Part shown: piece by piece, positions 1-7,439 of the stretch | Layout of the letters: the number at the start of each line of letters is the position of its first letter | Position numbering within the stretch: position 1 is the stretch's first letter | From: CAADGU01 sp964467705 | GTDB lineage: Bacteria > Chloroflexota > Anaerolineae > Promineifilales > Promineifilaceae | Direction of reading: 5' to 3' | Assembly: GCA_964467705.1 (NCBI GenBank) | Contig: CAYXUZ010000011.1 | Location: 1-64,000 of the forward strand | DNA length: 64,000 nucleotides | The notes under the pieces: model-generated | What the model was told of the DNA's origin: nothing | What the model saw: only the letters and a program-made list of their open reading frames with translations | Databases searched by the model: none | Position numbers and translations under genes: made by a program

Positions 1-185
1 GCCGTGCTGTTTTGTGTGGTGGTGGTGTGGGGTACGGCCGTTACTCCCTCACCTGTTCACCTCATTGTGGAAGGGGTACGGCCGTACCGCCTTCTGACGG
101 CCGTGCTGTTTTGTGGGGTGGTAGTGTGGGTGGACGGCCGTTACCCCCTCACCTGTTCACCCCATTGTGGAAGGGGTACGGCCGT
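1..185. repeat. 99-bp direct tandem repeat, about 1.9 copies
   Basis: A unit beginning GCCGTGCTGTTTTGTG at position 1 starts again at position 100. Shared blocks such as CTCACCTGTTCAC and CATTGTGGAAGGGGTACGG are offset by 99-100 bp. The two copies differ by a few substitutions and one indel, and the array may extend left of the window. Five ACGGCCGT octamers lie in this 185 bp, the highest density in the window. Apparent reading frames across it are low-complexity, have no ribosome site and are not credible genes. Confidence 0.85.
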
Positions 186-213
186 TGTTTCATTGTGACA
201 ATTACCTTATACT
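185..213 (+). promoter_or_regulatory. Predicted promoter of the toxin-antitoxin operon
   Basis: A -35-like TTGTTT (185-190) is separated by 17 bp from TATACT (208-213), about 30 nt before the antitoxin start. It lies directly downstream of the tandem repeat. Prediction by eye only. Confidence 0.5.
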
Positions 214-244
214 CCCCCGAAAGCTTTTATTACGAGGATTACCC

Positions 245-490
245 ATGTTGCTCCTATCAAATCCCCCCAAATTGGTCTATGATGAAACGGGCCATTTAAT
301 CGAGGTCATTCTTTCGGCAAAAGATTATCGTGTCTATCTGCAAACCGTTGCCACTGAATCGGATTGGGCATCTTTACCAGATTACATTCAAGATGCCATT
401 GACCAACTGTTGATTGATGAGGTGCGCCACGAAAAGTCAACGGTTGTGGACTTTGAGGCTGTTGTCAGCGGCCAAACAAATGGGGCATGA
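245..490 (+). CDS. Probable antitoxin of a RelE/ParE-type toxin-antitoxin pair
   Basis: This 81-residue acidic protein is encoded just upstream of a RelE/ParE-like toxin, and its stop overlaps the toxin start (ATGA at 487-490). That coupling is the usual antitoxin-first layout of type II systems. The ATG at 245 follows an AGGA ribosome site; a longer in-frame start inside the tandem repeat is unlikely. The sequence has a short beta-rich N-terminal part (LVYDETGHLIEVILS) and an acidic helical C-terminal half (about residues 40-75) of the kind that wraps a toxin. I recognise no specific DNA-binding fold, so the antitoxin family is unassigned and the role is inferred mainly from position. Confidence 0.75.
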   Translation: MLLLSNPPKLVYDETGHLIEVILSAKDYRVYLQTVATESDWASLPDYIQDAIDQLLIDEVRHEKSTVVDFEAVVSGQTNGA

Positions 491-744
491 CGCATCGTAT
501 TGTGCTGACGGCAACGGCCGTTAAGGAACGAGAACGACTGAACGACACTGTGCGTGAGCGTATTGATCGGGCTGTGCGCAGTTTGGCTGAGACCCCGCGA
601 CCATCAGGTGTGAAGAAGCTGGCAGGTAGCCAACGAGATTGGCGGATTCGTGTTGGTGATTATCGCGTTTTATACGAGGTTGATGACCAGCAAGAAGTGG
701 TTACCATTTGGCGTATTGCCCATCGCCGCCAGGTCTACCGCTAA
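487..744 (+). CDS. RelE/ParE-family toxin
   Basis: This is an 85-residue basic protein of the RelE/ParE fold. It reads as an N-terminal strand (HRIVLTATAVKER), two helices, the G-V-K-K-L-x-G segment, W-R-I-R-V-G-D-Y-R-V-L-Y-E-V near residues 55-70, and a C-terminal I-W-R-I-A-H-R strand. The RVGDYRVLYEV block is the family hallmark. RelE members cleave ribosome-bound mRNA and ParE members poison gyrase; the retained basic residues and typical length fit the RelE side. It is translationally coupled to the antitoxin at 245-490. An ACGGCCGT octamer lies inside the gene (about 514) and encodes the T-A-V at residues 10-12, so the gene carries the local sequence signature. Confidence 0.92.
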   Translation: MTHRIVLTATAVKERERLNDTVRERIDRAVRSLAETPRPSGVKKLAGSQRDWRIRVGDYRVLYEVDDQQEVVTIWRIAHRRQVYR

Positions 745-935
745 GCCAACTTTCACGCACAAAACCACCATCCACCTTATCGCCGAAGGGGCACGGCCGT
801 GACGTGGTGAAAAAGCAGGTTCCGGTGGGCAAAGGTGGGGCGGCGCGGTGGGGACACCGCCGCAGCCACCACCACCGCAATCAGAAGACCGCGCCGCAGC
901 AGCATGGGGGTGAGGGAGTGAAGGAGTGCAAATAT

Positions 936-2099
936 TTACCGTAATCCCGTTAAGCTGCGGGCAATGACCATACGCTGGATTTCGCTGGTGCCTTCGTAGA
1001 TTTCAGTAATTTTGGCGTCGCGATAGTACCGTTCCAGGGGCATCTCTTTGCTGTAACCCATACCGCCATGAATCTGAATCGCTTCTTTGGCGCAGAAGTT
1101 GGCCGTTTCGCTGGCAAACAGTTTAGCCATGCTGCTTTCCAGGGAGTACCGTTTGCCGGTGACGGCCGCTTCCTTTTTGGCCAGACATGCCTGGTAAATG
1201 AGCAAACGGCTGGCCTCGACGCGCGTTTTCATATCCGCCAGTTTTTGCTGGATCATTTGAAACTGGCCGATCTTCTGCCCAAACGCTTCCCGTTCTTGCG
1301 CATAGGCAATAGAGGCTTCCAACGCAGCTTCGGCAATACCCTGCGCCTGGGAGGCGATACCAATGCGCCCGGCGTCCAGTACCGTCATGGCAATTTTGAA
1401 CCCTTCGCCTTCCTGTCCCAGCCGATTTTCTACCGGGCAGTGGTAGTTGTCGAAGATGATTTCACTGGTGGCGCTGGCGCGGATGCCCATTTTGGGTTCC
1501 GTTTTGCCCCGTTCAAAACCGGGCTGGTCAGTCTCAATGAGGAAGGCGGTGATGCCGCTGGCTCCCTTTTCGGGGTGGGTGGGGGCGAACAACACAATGA
1601 TATCGGCATAGGGGGCGGATGTGACCCAGGATTTACGGCCGTTGATCACATAATGTGTCCCGGCTTCATTCAACACGGCGCGGCTTTTCATGTTGCCCGC
1701 ATCGCTGCCGCTCATCGGCTCCGTCAGGCTGTAGGCGCCAATCTTTTCGCCACTGGTCACGGGCACAAGATACTTTTGCCGTTGGGCTTCCGTGCCATAC
1801 TTCATAATGCCGTGACAGTAGAGCGAGTTATTCACCGACATGATGGTGCCATGACTGGCGTCGGCTTTGCAGATTTCGATGAGGGCCAGGGCATAGGCCA
1901 GCGTGTCCATGCCGATCCCGCCATACTGCTCCGGCACTTCAATGCCCATAAAACCTAACTGCCCCATTTTGCGCACTGTCTCAATGGGAAATTCGCCCGT
2001 TTCGTCGTGATGGGCGGCGATGGGGGCAATTTCCTGCTGGGCAAAGCGGCGTGCTTCTAGCTGAATCATGCGATGTTCTTCAGTGATAAAGTCAAACAT
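936..2099 (-). CDS. Acyl-CoA dehydrogenase (short/branched-chain type)
   Basis: At 387 residues this has the standard length of FAD-dependent acyl-CoA dehydrogenases, which make the alpha-beta double bond in fatty acid or branched-chain amino acid breakdown and pass electrons to ETF. The N-terminal helical domain, the middle beta domain (AYSLTEPMSGSDAG, about residue 125; W-V-T-S-A) and the C-terminal helical domain are all present. The end contains IQIHGGMGYSKEMPLERYYRD and ITEIYEGTSEIQ; the Glu in YEGTSE is the usual catalytic base position. The start is fixed by a GGAGG site 8-9 nt before ATG 2099. Substrate range cannot be read from sequence, but similarity of the motifs to butyryl/isobutyryl-CoA dehydrogenases suggests short chains. 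It stands alone, not beside ETF genes. Confidence 0.95.
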   Translation of the reverse strand: MFDFITEEHRMIQLEARRFAQQEIAPIAAHHDETGEFPIETVRKMGQLGFMGIEVPEQYGGIGMDTLAYALALIEICKADASHGTIMSVNNSLYCHGIMKYGTEAQRQKYLVPVTSGEKIGAYSLTEPMSGSDAGNMKSRAVLNEAGTHYVINGRKSWVTSAPYADIIVLFAPTHPEKGASGITAFLIETDQPGFERGKTEPKMGIRASATSEIIFDNYHCPVENRLGQEGEGFKIAMTVLDAGRIGIASQAQGIAEAALEASIAYAQEREAFGQKIGQFQMIQQKLADMKTRVEASRLLIYQACLAKKEAAVTGKRYSLESSMAKLFASETANFCAKEAIQIHGGMGYSKEMPLERYYRDAKITEIYEGTSEIQRMVIARSLTGLR

Positions 2100-2124
2100 A
2101 GTGGGAACCTCCGTGGTTAGTAAT

Positions 2125-2206
2125 AGTGAACAGTGAGCGGTAGGCAGTGAGCAGTAGATCGTTCACCGCTCACTGCCCCCTACTAACTGCTCACTGATAA
2201 CAGTCA
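2125..2206. repeat. Inverted-repeat word element overlapping the 3' end of 2163-2918
   Basis: Repeated words of the type CAGTGAGC and GCTCACTG form an imperfect hairpin between the acyl-CoA dehydrogenase start and the end of the next gene. The right half is coding: it supplies the last dozen codons and the stop of 2163-2918. Confidence 0.6.
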
Positions 2207-2918
2207 TCATAAACTTCTCAAAATCCTGTGGTGTTAACTCAAAGCCTTCCAGCCAGCGGCGTTGTTCGGCCAGCCATTGTTTGCCGTCTTTCCCGGCCAA
2301 CACATCGGCGGGGATTTTTTCGGGACGACTGGGCATGGAGAGGTAGCGGCTGCGGACGTCGGTGGCGTAAACGTCGGCGGGGTAGATTTCATGGAAGTGG
2401 ACACGGCCGTGTTGCGCAATCATCCCCTCTGCTTTTTGGGGAGCGACATAGGTGTAAACAATGACCCGATTTTCCCCTTCCTGCACCTGCATTGCCAGAC
2501 AAACCCACTTTTCAGGCACACGCCGTTCACGCCCGCCCCGTTTGTACCCTTTAAGGATGAAGCGCCAGTACAATTGATTCATGTTGCCGTTCCAACTGAG
2601 GCTGTAGGTGGGCGAATCCATGTCTTGTACCTGGATGCCTTTTTCATCCAGTGTCAGCACCCGGCCGCTGTGCCAGACGCGCTTGAGACCGTGTTCGATG
2701 GCCCAAACAGCCGCCAACGCCAATATCAGGGAACCAGAACAAGCGATGATAAATGTGAAATCTACGAGACGACGAGGGGCCACTGCCGGCCATGCGGTAT
2801 TGAAAAAGATAAAAAAGACGATGATAAACACGAATAAAAGCAGCAGTACGGCCGTGCGCACGCCACTATGTTCTTGATCTGCATGAAGCACAATGCCAGA
2901 GGAAGAAGTAGGTGCCAT
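2163..2918 (-). CDS. Membrane protein of unknown function with two N-terminal TM segments
   Basis: This is a 251-residue protein I do not recognise. Residues 20-40 (TAVLLLLFVFIIVFFIFF) and about 52-75 (FTFIIACSGSLILALAAVWAI) are membrane segments. The remainder is a soluble domain with a beta-rich part (VLTLDEKGIQVQDMD) that looks like a PH-like or YcxB-type cytoplasmic domain, though this is only an impression. The start at 2918 fits a predicted leaderless promoter 7 nt upstream. The final residues (VISEQLVGGSER) are encoded inside a repeated intergenic word element, so the C-terminus may have been replaced or extended by that element. Confidence 0.75.
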   Translation of the reverse strand: MAPTSSSGIVLHADQEHSGVRTAVLLLLFVFIIVFFIFFNTAWPAVAPRRLVDFTFIIACSGSLILALAAVWAIEHGLKRVWHSGRVLTLDEKGIQVQDMDSPTYSLSWNGNMNQLYWRFILKGYKRGGRERRVPEKWVCLAMQVQEGENRVIVYTYVAPQKAEGMIAQHGRVHFHEIYPADVYATDVRSRYLSMPSRPEKIPADVLAGKDGKQWLAEQRRWLEGFELTPQDFEKFMMTVISEQLVGGSER

Positions 2919-2925
2919 GACCCTA

Positions 2926-2954
2926 TTTGTAATCTGCTATGGCAATTCTGGCAA
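2926..2954 (-). promoter_or_regulatory. Predicted leaderless promoter of 2163-2918
   Basis: On the minus strand TTGCCA (2949-2954), a 17-bp spacer and TACAAA (2926-2931) place transcription initiation at or next to the ATG at 2918. No Shine-Dalgarno sequence could fit in the 7-nt gap. Confidence 0.55.
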
Positions 2955-3027
2955 CATTCTTGTCTGGTACGGCCGGATACGCAGGGCTATAATGCTCGCA
3001 ATCCATTCACGGATTAGGGAGAATGAT

Positions 3028-4767
3028 GTGTTAAACCCCGAGCGGCTGCGCTATGAGGCGGCCATCAATGACTTTAAGCGGGCGCGCAAAAAGGCGGCTT
3101 TTCAGCAGATGATGGCCCGTTTGCGCGGCCAATCGGCCGATTTGTTGGCCTATGAAGATGTGTGTCACCATGTAAAAGCGGCTGATGCCGTCAAACAAGG
3201 TGTGCAGGAAATTCCCCTGGATGCTATTGTGGGCAGTGTGGGGCGGTATAAGGATTTTACCCGCGATTTTCTGCCCAAACATGATAGTGATATTGAACGG
3301 TGGGCGAGGGTGCGCACGGCCGTGATGGACATGGCCGGTATGCCCCCTATTGACGTGTACAAAGTGGGTGAAGTGTATTTTGTGATTGATGGTAACCACC
3401 GTGTTTCTGTGGCCCGCGAGATGGGCGCCAAAACCATCACCGCCCATATAACCGAGGTGAAGATTCGCGTGCCGCTGCTGCCGGATGATGACCCCAACGA
3501 AATTATTTGCAAGGCGCGATATGCTGAATTTCTGGAGCAGACGAATCTCAATGAATTGCGGCCAGAAGCTAACCTGTATATGACTTTTTGCGGTCATTAC
3601 CGTGCGCTGCTGGCGCAAATTGATGTGTGTCGGGAACAGAAAGAGCCGATTATGGGCCGCGAATTAAGCCATGCAGAAGCCGTGTGCCGCTGGTATGACG
3701 AAGTTTACCTGCCGGTCATTCGCATCATACGTGAACAAGGCATCTTGCGGTATTTTCCCGAACGCACAGAAGCCGACCTCTATGTGCTGCTTTCGGAACG
3801 GCGTGAACAGTTGGAAAGTTCTTTGGGGTGGGAAATCCAATTGGATAAAGCCGCCTCTACTCTGGCCGTTTCCGACCAGAGGCGGGGGTTGGGGCGGTTG
3901 TGGCAGGCTTTGACGCCGCCGGAATTAGCCGATGGCCCGGAGCCGGGTACGTGGCGCAAGTTCCAGATTAGCCGCCAGACGAACCGGCTTTTTGTTGATT
4001 ATCTGGTGGCGCTTAGTGGGCGTGAGGCAAACTGGCCGATGCTGGCGCAGGTGATTCGCCTGGCACAGCGGGAATCGGATAGGCTTTTAGGGTTGCATGT
4101 GGTCTCGGATGCGGCAAAGGCCAATAACAAGCGTGTGTCTGCCATTGCGGAACGATTTCAACAGATGTGTGTGGAAGGGGGCGTGGTTGGAGAGTTTGCT
4201 GTGGAGGTGGGTGATGTAGTGGAGATCATCACTAAACGCTCGGTGTGGGCGGATCTGGTGGTTTTGGGGCTGGAAAACAGGCCGGGTAAAGGTGGGCAAG
4301 GTGCGGTACGGCCGTCTGCCCGCCTGGGCAATCGGACTATGCAAATGATTCAACGCTCACCACGCCCTATTCTGGCAATTCCTACGGATGCCGTCTGTGA
4401 TCTGGATCGGGTGTTGCTGGCTTATGATGGCAGCCCCAAAGCAGATGAAGCGCTGTTTGTGGCTACGTATCTCAAATTACGGTGGCCGCTGGAACTGGTG
4501 GTGGTAACAGTGGAGACGGAGTATACGACGACGGTCGCTTTAGAACAGACGAAGGAGTACCTGGCCGACTACGGAATTGACGATGCCGTTTTTGTTTTGC
4601 GGCAGAAGCCCATAGCCAAAGCTGTGTTGGACACGGCCGTTGCTCACCAAAGCAACTTCCTCATCATGGGTGGATTTGGCTTCCGCCCCGTCAAACACCT
4701 TGTATTAGGCAGTACAGTAGATGACATTTTGCGTCATTTTCCACACCCGATTTTGATTTGTCGTTAG
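3028..4767 (+). CDS. ParB/Srx-like domain fused to two universal stress protein domains
   Basis: This 579-residue protein begins with a region containing VYFVIDGNHRVSVAREMG (D-G-N-H-R at about residues 121-125), the signature of the ParB/sulfiredoxin-like N-terminal fold, which binds nucleotides. A helical linker follows. The C-terminal half carries two universal-stress-protein (UspA) domains. The first contains a conserved SVWADLVVLGLE and ends in RSPRPILAIP; the second starts DRVLLAYDGSPKADEAL and ends in FLIMGGFGF-type and HFPHPILI strands, a typical ATP-binding Usp pattern. GTG 3028 is chosen because AGGGAGA lies 5-6 nt upstream; earlier in-frame ATGs lack such a site. A TATAAT at 2988-2993 may be its -10 box. 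Function is not established; a ligand-sensing stress regulator is a reasonable inference. Confidence 0.85.
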   Translation: MLNPERLRYEAAINDFKRARKKAAFQQMMARLRGQSADLLAYEDVCHHVKAADAVKQGVQEIPLDAIVGSVGRYKDFTRDFLPKHDSDIERWARVRTAVMDMAGMPPIDVYKVGEVYFVIDGNHRVSVAREMGAKTITAHITEVKIRVPLLPDDDPNEIICKARYAEFLEQTNLNELRPEANLYMTFCGHYRALLAQIDVCREQKEPIMGRELSHAEAVCRWYDEVYLPVIRIIREQGILRYFPERTEADLYVLLSERREQLESSLGWEIQLDKAASTLAVSDQRRGLGRLWQALTPPELADGPEPGTWRKFQISRQTNRLFVDYLVALSGREANWPMLAQVIRLAQRESDRLLGLHVVSDAAKANNKRVSAIAERFQQMCVEGGVVGEFAVEVGDVVEIITKRSVWADLVVLGLENRPGKGGQGAVRPSARLGNRTMQMIQRSPRPILAIPTDAVCDLDRVLLAYDGSPKADEALFVATYLKLRWPLELVVVTVETEYTTTVALEQTKEYLADYGIDDAVFVLRQKPIAKAVLDTAVAHQSNFLIMGGFGFRPVKHLVLGSTVDDILRHFPHPILICR

Positions 4768-4774
4768 TCAGGGA

Positions 4775-5194
4775 CTATGTGGGCGCCCACACCTTTTCCC
4801 CATTCAAAATACGCTGAATGTGTTCGCCAAAAAGAGGCCCGTTAATGGGCTTCCCTAAAAAGCCATTGAAACCAGCTTCACGGGCGTGTGCCACATCTTC
4901 ACGCATCACATTAGCGGTAACTGCTACTACGGGTATGGCTGCCAACGCTTCATCCTGGCGCATTTCTGCCAGAATGGCGTAGCCATCTTTTCCCGGAAGT
5001 TGCAAATCCAGCAAAACTAGGTCTACACCACGGGGCAATAACGAGCGCAAAAAAGGGAGAGGGTCTTCCGGCAGCATGAAGATATTGTCACCTGCTACCC
5101 CTTCTACTTGCAGCAGTTTGCGCGTAACCATGCGGTTGTTTTCATCATCTTCAACTATCAAAACTCGGACATCAGCCAGCGATGGTTTATTCAT
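4775..5194 (-). CDS. Single-domain response regulator (CheY-like receiver)
   Basis: This 139-residue protein is a complete receiver domain without an output domain. The acidic pair is D16-D17 (LIVEDDENN), the phospho-acceptor is D63 in LVLLDLQLPG, the switch Thr is T93 in AVTAN, and the conserved Lys is K115 in LGKPI. Such proteins act through protein contacts or phosphorelay. No kinase gene is adjacent; the nearest sensor kinase is at 43944-45986. It converges on the ParB-Usp gene with a 7-bp gap. The start at 5194 has no Shine-Dalgarno site but a TATACT at 5203-5208 lies 8 nt upstream, suggesting a leaderless transcript. The gene has no ACGGCCGT octamer. Confidence 0.93.
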   Translation of the reverse strand: MNKPSLADVRVLIVEDDENNRMVTRKLLQVEGVAGDNIFMLPEDPLPFLRSLLPRGVDLVLLDLQLPGKDGYAILAEMRQDEALAAIPVVAVTANVMREDVAHAREAGFNGFLGKPINGPLFGEHIQRILNGEKVWAPT

Positions 5195-5202
5195 AAGGCT
5201 GT

Positions 5203-5208
5203 AGTATA
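5203..5208 (-). promoter_or_regulatory. -10 box of a probable leaderless promoter (response regulator)
   Basis: TATACT on the minus strand ends 8 nt before the ATG at 5194. The -35 region is weak. Confidence 0.45.
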
Positions 5209-5339
5209 ACGATGCAGCTAAAAATGTGTAGCGCCCTGTGATTATTCATGTTACGAAGCCGGATGTGAGTAACAGTTGAAGTGAGACGATATTTTGATAA
5301 GCTAGTGTCAGATTGCGCAAAAAGGTATCAACTATTCTT

Positions 5340-5681
5340 ATGATTACACCAGCGGGAAAAGAGTGCCGTTTTTACTATCAAGATTTTCATCGAGGACATT
5401 CCTTGCAGGAGTGCCGCCTGGCGCAGGCGAACCCAAAGTCGAAAGCGTGGAAGCCCGGTGATTGCCAGCAATGCCCGGCGCCGGAGATTTTGCTGGCGAA
5501 CAGTAGCCCTAACCTGGTATTAGAGGGGGCGATCAAAGAAAGTTTTATGGGCATAAATCGGCGCATGGAAGTGAGCGCGTTTTGCAGTAAACATCTGGTG
5601 GATGTGCCGGAACCGCAGGTGGGCTGCAAGCAGTGTGCATTGGAAAAGCCGGGCTTGCGTGAGTTATTTGGCGAGGGGTAA
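5340..5681 (+). CDS. Small cysteine-rich protein, probable zinc ribbon, function unknown
   Basis: This 113-residue protein has three cysteine clusters: C-R-F-Y-Y-x7-H-x4-E-C-R near the start, D-C-Q-Q-C-P in the middle, and F-C-x3-H plus C-K-Q-C near the end. The spacing suggests one or two structural zinc sites. No signal peptide or membrane segment is visible. ATG 5340 is preferred over an upstream TTG at 5313, although the AAAGG before it is rather distant (about 14 nt). The HAD gene follows on the same strand after 41 bp, so they may be cotranscribed. I do not recognise the family. Confidence 0.75.
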   Translation: MITPAGKECRFYYQDFHRGHSLQECRLAQANPKSKAWKPGDCQQCPAPEILLANSSPNLVLEGAIKESFMGINRRMEVSAFCSKHLVDVPEPQVGCKQCALEKPGLRELFGEG

Positions 5682-5722
5682 CCTGAACGAAAGCCAATCA
5701 ATAGTAGGAGATAACAAAGTTC

Positions 5723-6445
5723 ATGTTGAAGGCTATTTTGTTTGATCTGGATGATACGCTATTGGGCAATCATGTAGATACGTTTGTCCCCCGATATTTC
5801 AAGTTGCTGGGGGCATATGCCGCTGAACTACTGCCTGCCGAACAACTCATTCAGGCGTTGCTGACGTGTACGGAATTGACTATTCAAAATGTGGATGGTA
5901 CCAGGAGTAATTATGACGTTTTTTGGGAGGCCTTTACGGCGCGAACGGGATTGAATACGGCCGTTGCCGAACCCTTTTTTGCTCGTTTTTATGAAGAGGT
6001 ATTTCCACAATTGCAGGTGGTGACAACGGTACGGTCGTCGGCTCGCCCTCTGGTGCAGCAATGTCTGAACGCCGGGTTAAAGGTAGTCGTTGCCACCAAC
6101 CCCTTGTTTCCGCGGGTAGCCATTGAACAGCGTTTGGCCTGGGCCGGCGTACCCCCGTCTGAATTTGATTTTGCCTTGATAACAACAATGGAAAATATGC
6201 ACATGACCAAACCGCACCGTGCCTATTATGCTGAAATTGTGCGGCGAATCGGCTGTGAACCTTCGCAAGCCTTGATGGTGGGGGATAGTTGGAATAATGA
6301 CATAGCGCCCGCGGCGGCGCTTGGGATACACACATTTTGGACACCGCCCGCGGAAGACCTGGCTCCTGATCCGGCACTGTTATCGGGATGGGGTTCCCTT
6401 GATGATTTGCGGGTGCGTCTGCAAGGTGGGTGGTTGTTAACGTAG
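5723..6445 (+). CDS. HAD-superfamily hydrolase (subfamily IA type)
   Basis: This is a 240-residue HAD phosphatase. Motif I is FDLDDTLL at residues 7-14, with the two Asp that form the phospho-enzyme and act as acid/base. A helical cap follows (about residues 20-95). Motif II is the VVVATNP strand (about 129-135), and motif IV is MVGDSWNNDIAPAAALG (about residues 186-202), which binds magnesium. Substrate is not predictable; members dephosphorylate sugars, glycolate or nucleotides. The 3' end overlaps by 9 bp the convergent end of the PrsW-like gene. A TAGGAG site lies 13 nt before the ATG. Confidence 0.92.
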   Translation: MLKAILFDLDDTLLGNHVDTFVPRYFKLLGAYAAELLPAEQLIQALLTCTELTIQNVDGTRSNYDVFWEAFTARTGLNTAVAEPFFARFYEEVFPQLQVVTTVRSSARPLVQQCLNAGLKVVVATNPLFPRVAIEQRLAWAGVPPSEFDFALITTMENMHMTKPHRAYYAEIVRRIGCEPSQALMVGDSWNNDIAPAAALGIHTFWTPPAEDLAPDPALLSGWGSLDDLRVRLQGGWLLT

Positions 6446-7432
6446 CCTACGGCCTAAGTGGGCAACCTCCTGCCGTAATCTGGCAATAGCAGCGGCGCTT
6501 TGCTGGTCATTAAATAGTTGATGATGGTGTTTTTTGTATGCCAGTTCGCTGCACCGGTGAAAAAAATGGGCTGCCTGCCGGTTGGCCTGCCACCCTTTGG
6601 TTAATAACATTTCCAGACTGAAGAATAGTCGCTGATGACCAGAACAAGCCAGCCGATATTGGCTGACCGTCAATGTGTTTTGGGCGATTTCTGACGCCAG
6701 ATAACGCTTGATCCAGTTTCTTTCCTGGATGAGCGCCCAAAGGATGATAACCAGCAGCAGGCAGATGCCCCCCCAATCAAACAGAAAGCTGAAGCAGACC
6801 AGGACGTTGTTACTGGCCACAGTGAGATTGTGCATAAAGTGGAGGAACACGGCCGTGCCCCAACCCAATACAGGCGCTATCCATTTCACCACCGTCCGGG
6901 GAGAGAGACGGGCGACGGCGATCCCCAGGCCGGTGAAGCTGGAAAAGAGTGCATGGTTCAGACCAAAGATGACGGTACGCAGCACCACGTTGATTCCCCA
7001 GGCTGCCGCTCCCCCGCTCCAATACTCATTCATAAAATAATACACGTTTTCCACCATAGCAAACCCTAATCCGACCATTGCGCCGTAAATGATGCCATCA
7101 AGTGGGCTGTCAATCTCTTGCCGCCAGAACAGGAAAATGGCTAACAAAACCAGGCCTTTGATGCTTTCTTCCACAACGGGGGCAACAAAAATGGCAACGG
7201 CCGTGTCTGCATAGGGCCCATCACGAACCAATACGTACACGGGCAGCCCGATAACCGTGTTAAATAGCAAAGCCAGCAGAACCCCGGGTATGGCCCCCCA
7301 AAAAAAAGTGGCTGCCAACAGCCAAAAGGGTTCTTTCTCATAGCGGTCAACCCAATAAACAATACTTACATAAAAGAGGGTAGGAACGATGGCAGCAATG
7401 ATGGAGACGATGAGCAGGGCTGAATCAGACAT
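6437..7432 (-). CDS. PrsW-family intramembrane metalloprotease
   Basis: This 331-residue polytopic membrane protein has the PrsW/M82 motifs: PVVEESIKG (Glu-Glu, about residue 90), MVENVYYF (Glu-Asn, about 128), GLNHALFSSFTGLG (His, about 158) and FLHFMHN (His, about 198). These Glu and His residues form the metal site. At least seven hydrophobic segments cover residues 5-235, and a soluble C-terminal tail of about 100 residues follows. In Bacillus PrsW starts the cleavage of an anti-sigma factor; here no anti-sigma partner is adjacent, so the substrate is unknown. The start at 7432 is 7 nt after the queA stop and probably coupled to it; a longer frame from 7465 would overlap queA by 26 bp. 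Confidence 0.88.
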   Translation of the reverse strand: MSDSALLIVSIIAAIVPTLFYVSIVYWVDRYEKEPFWLLAATFFWGAIPGVLLALLFNTVIGLPVYVLVRDGPYADTAVAIFVAPVVEESIKGLVLLAIFLFWRQEIDSPLDGIIYGAMVGLGFAMVENVYYFMNEYWSGGAAAWGINVVLRTVIFGLNHALFSSFTGLGIAVARLSPRTVVKWIAPVLGWGTAVFLHFMHNLTVASNNVLVCFSFLFDWGGICLLLVIILWALIQERNWIKRYLASEIAQNTLTVSQYRLACSGHQRLFFSLEMLLTKGWQANRQAAHFFHRCSELAYKKHHHQLFNDQQSAAAIARLRQEVAHLGRRLR

Positions 7433-7439
7433 GTGGGGG

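Noticed and set aside
4..299. Two reading frames of 64 and 95 codons over the left edge
   Set aside because: They follow the tandem repeat, have no ribosome site and give low-complexity peptides.
708..944. 78-codon frame between the toxin and acyl-CoA dehydrogenase genes
   Set aside because: It overlaps the toxin 3' end, is Lys/Arg/His-rich and has no motif; it looks like spacer DNA.
1068..1958. 296-codon frame opposite the acyl-CoA dehydrogenase
   Set aside because: It is the reverse-complement shadow of a clear gene. Similar shadows at 15868-16638, 17497-18198, 25927-26760, 33509-34660 and 58949-59779 were rejected for the same reason.
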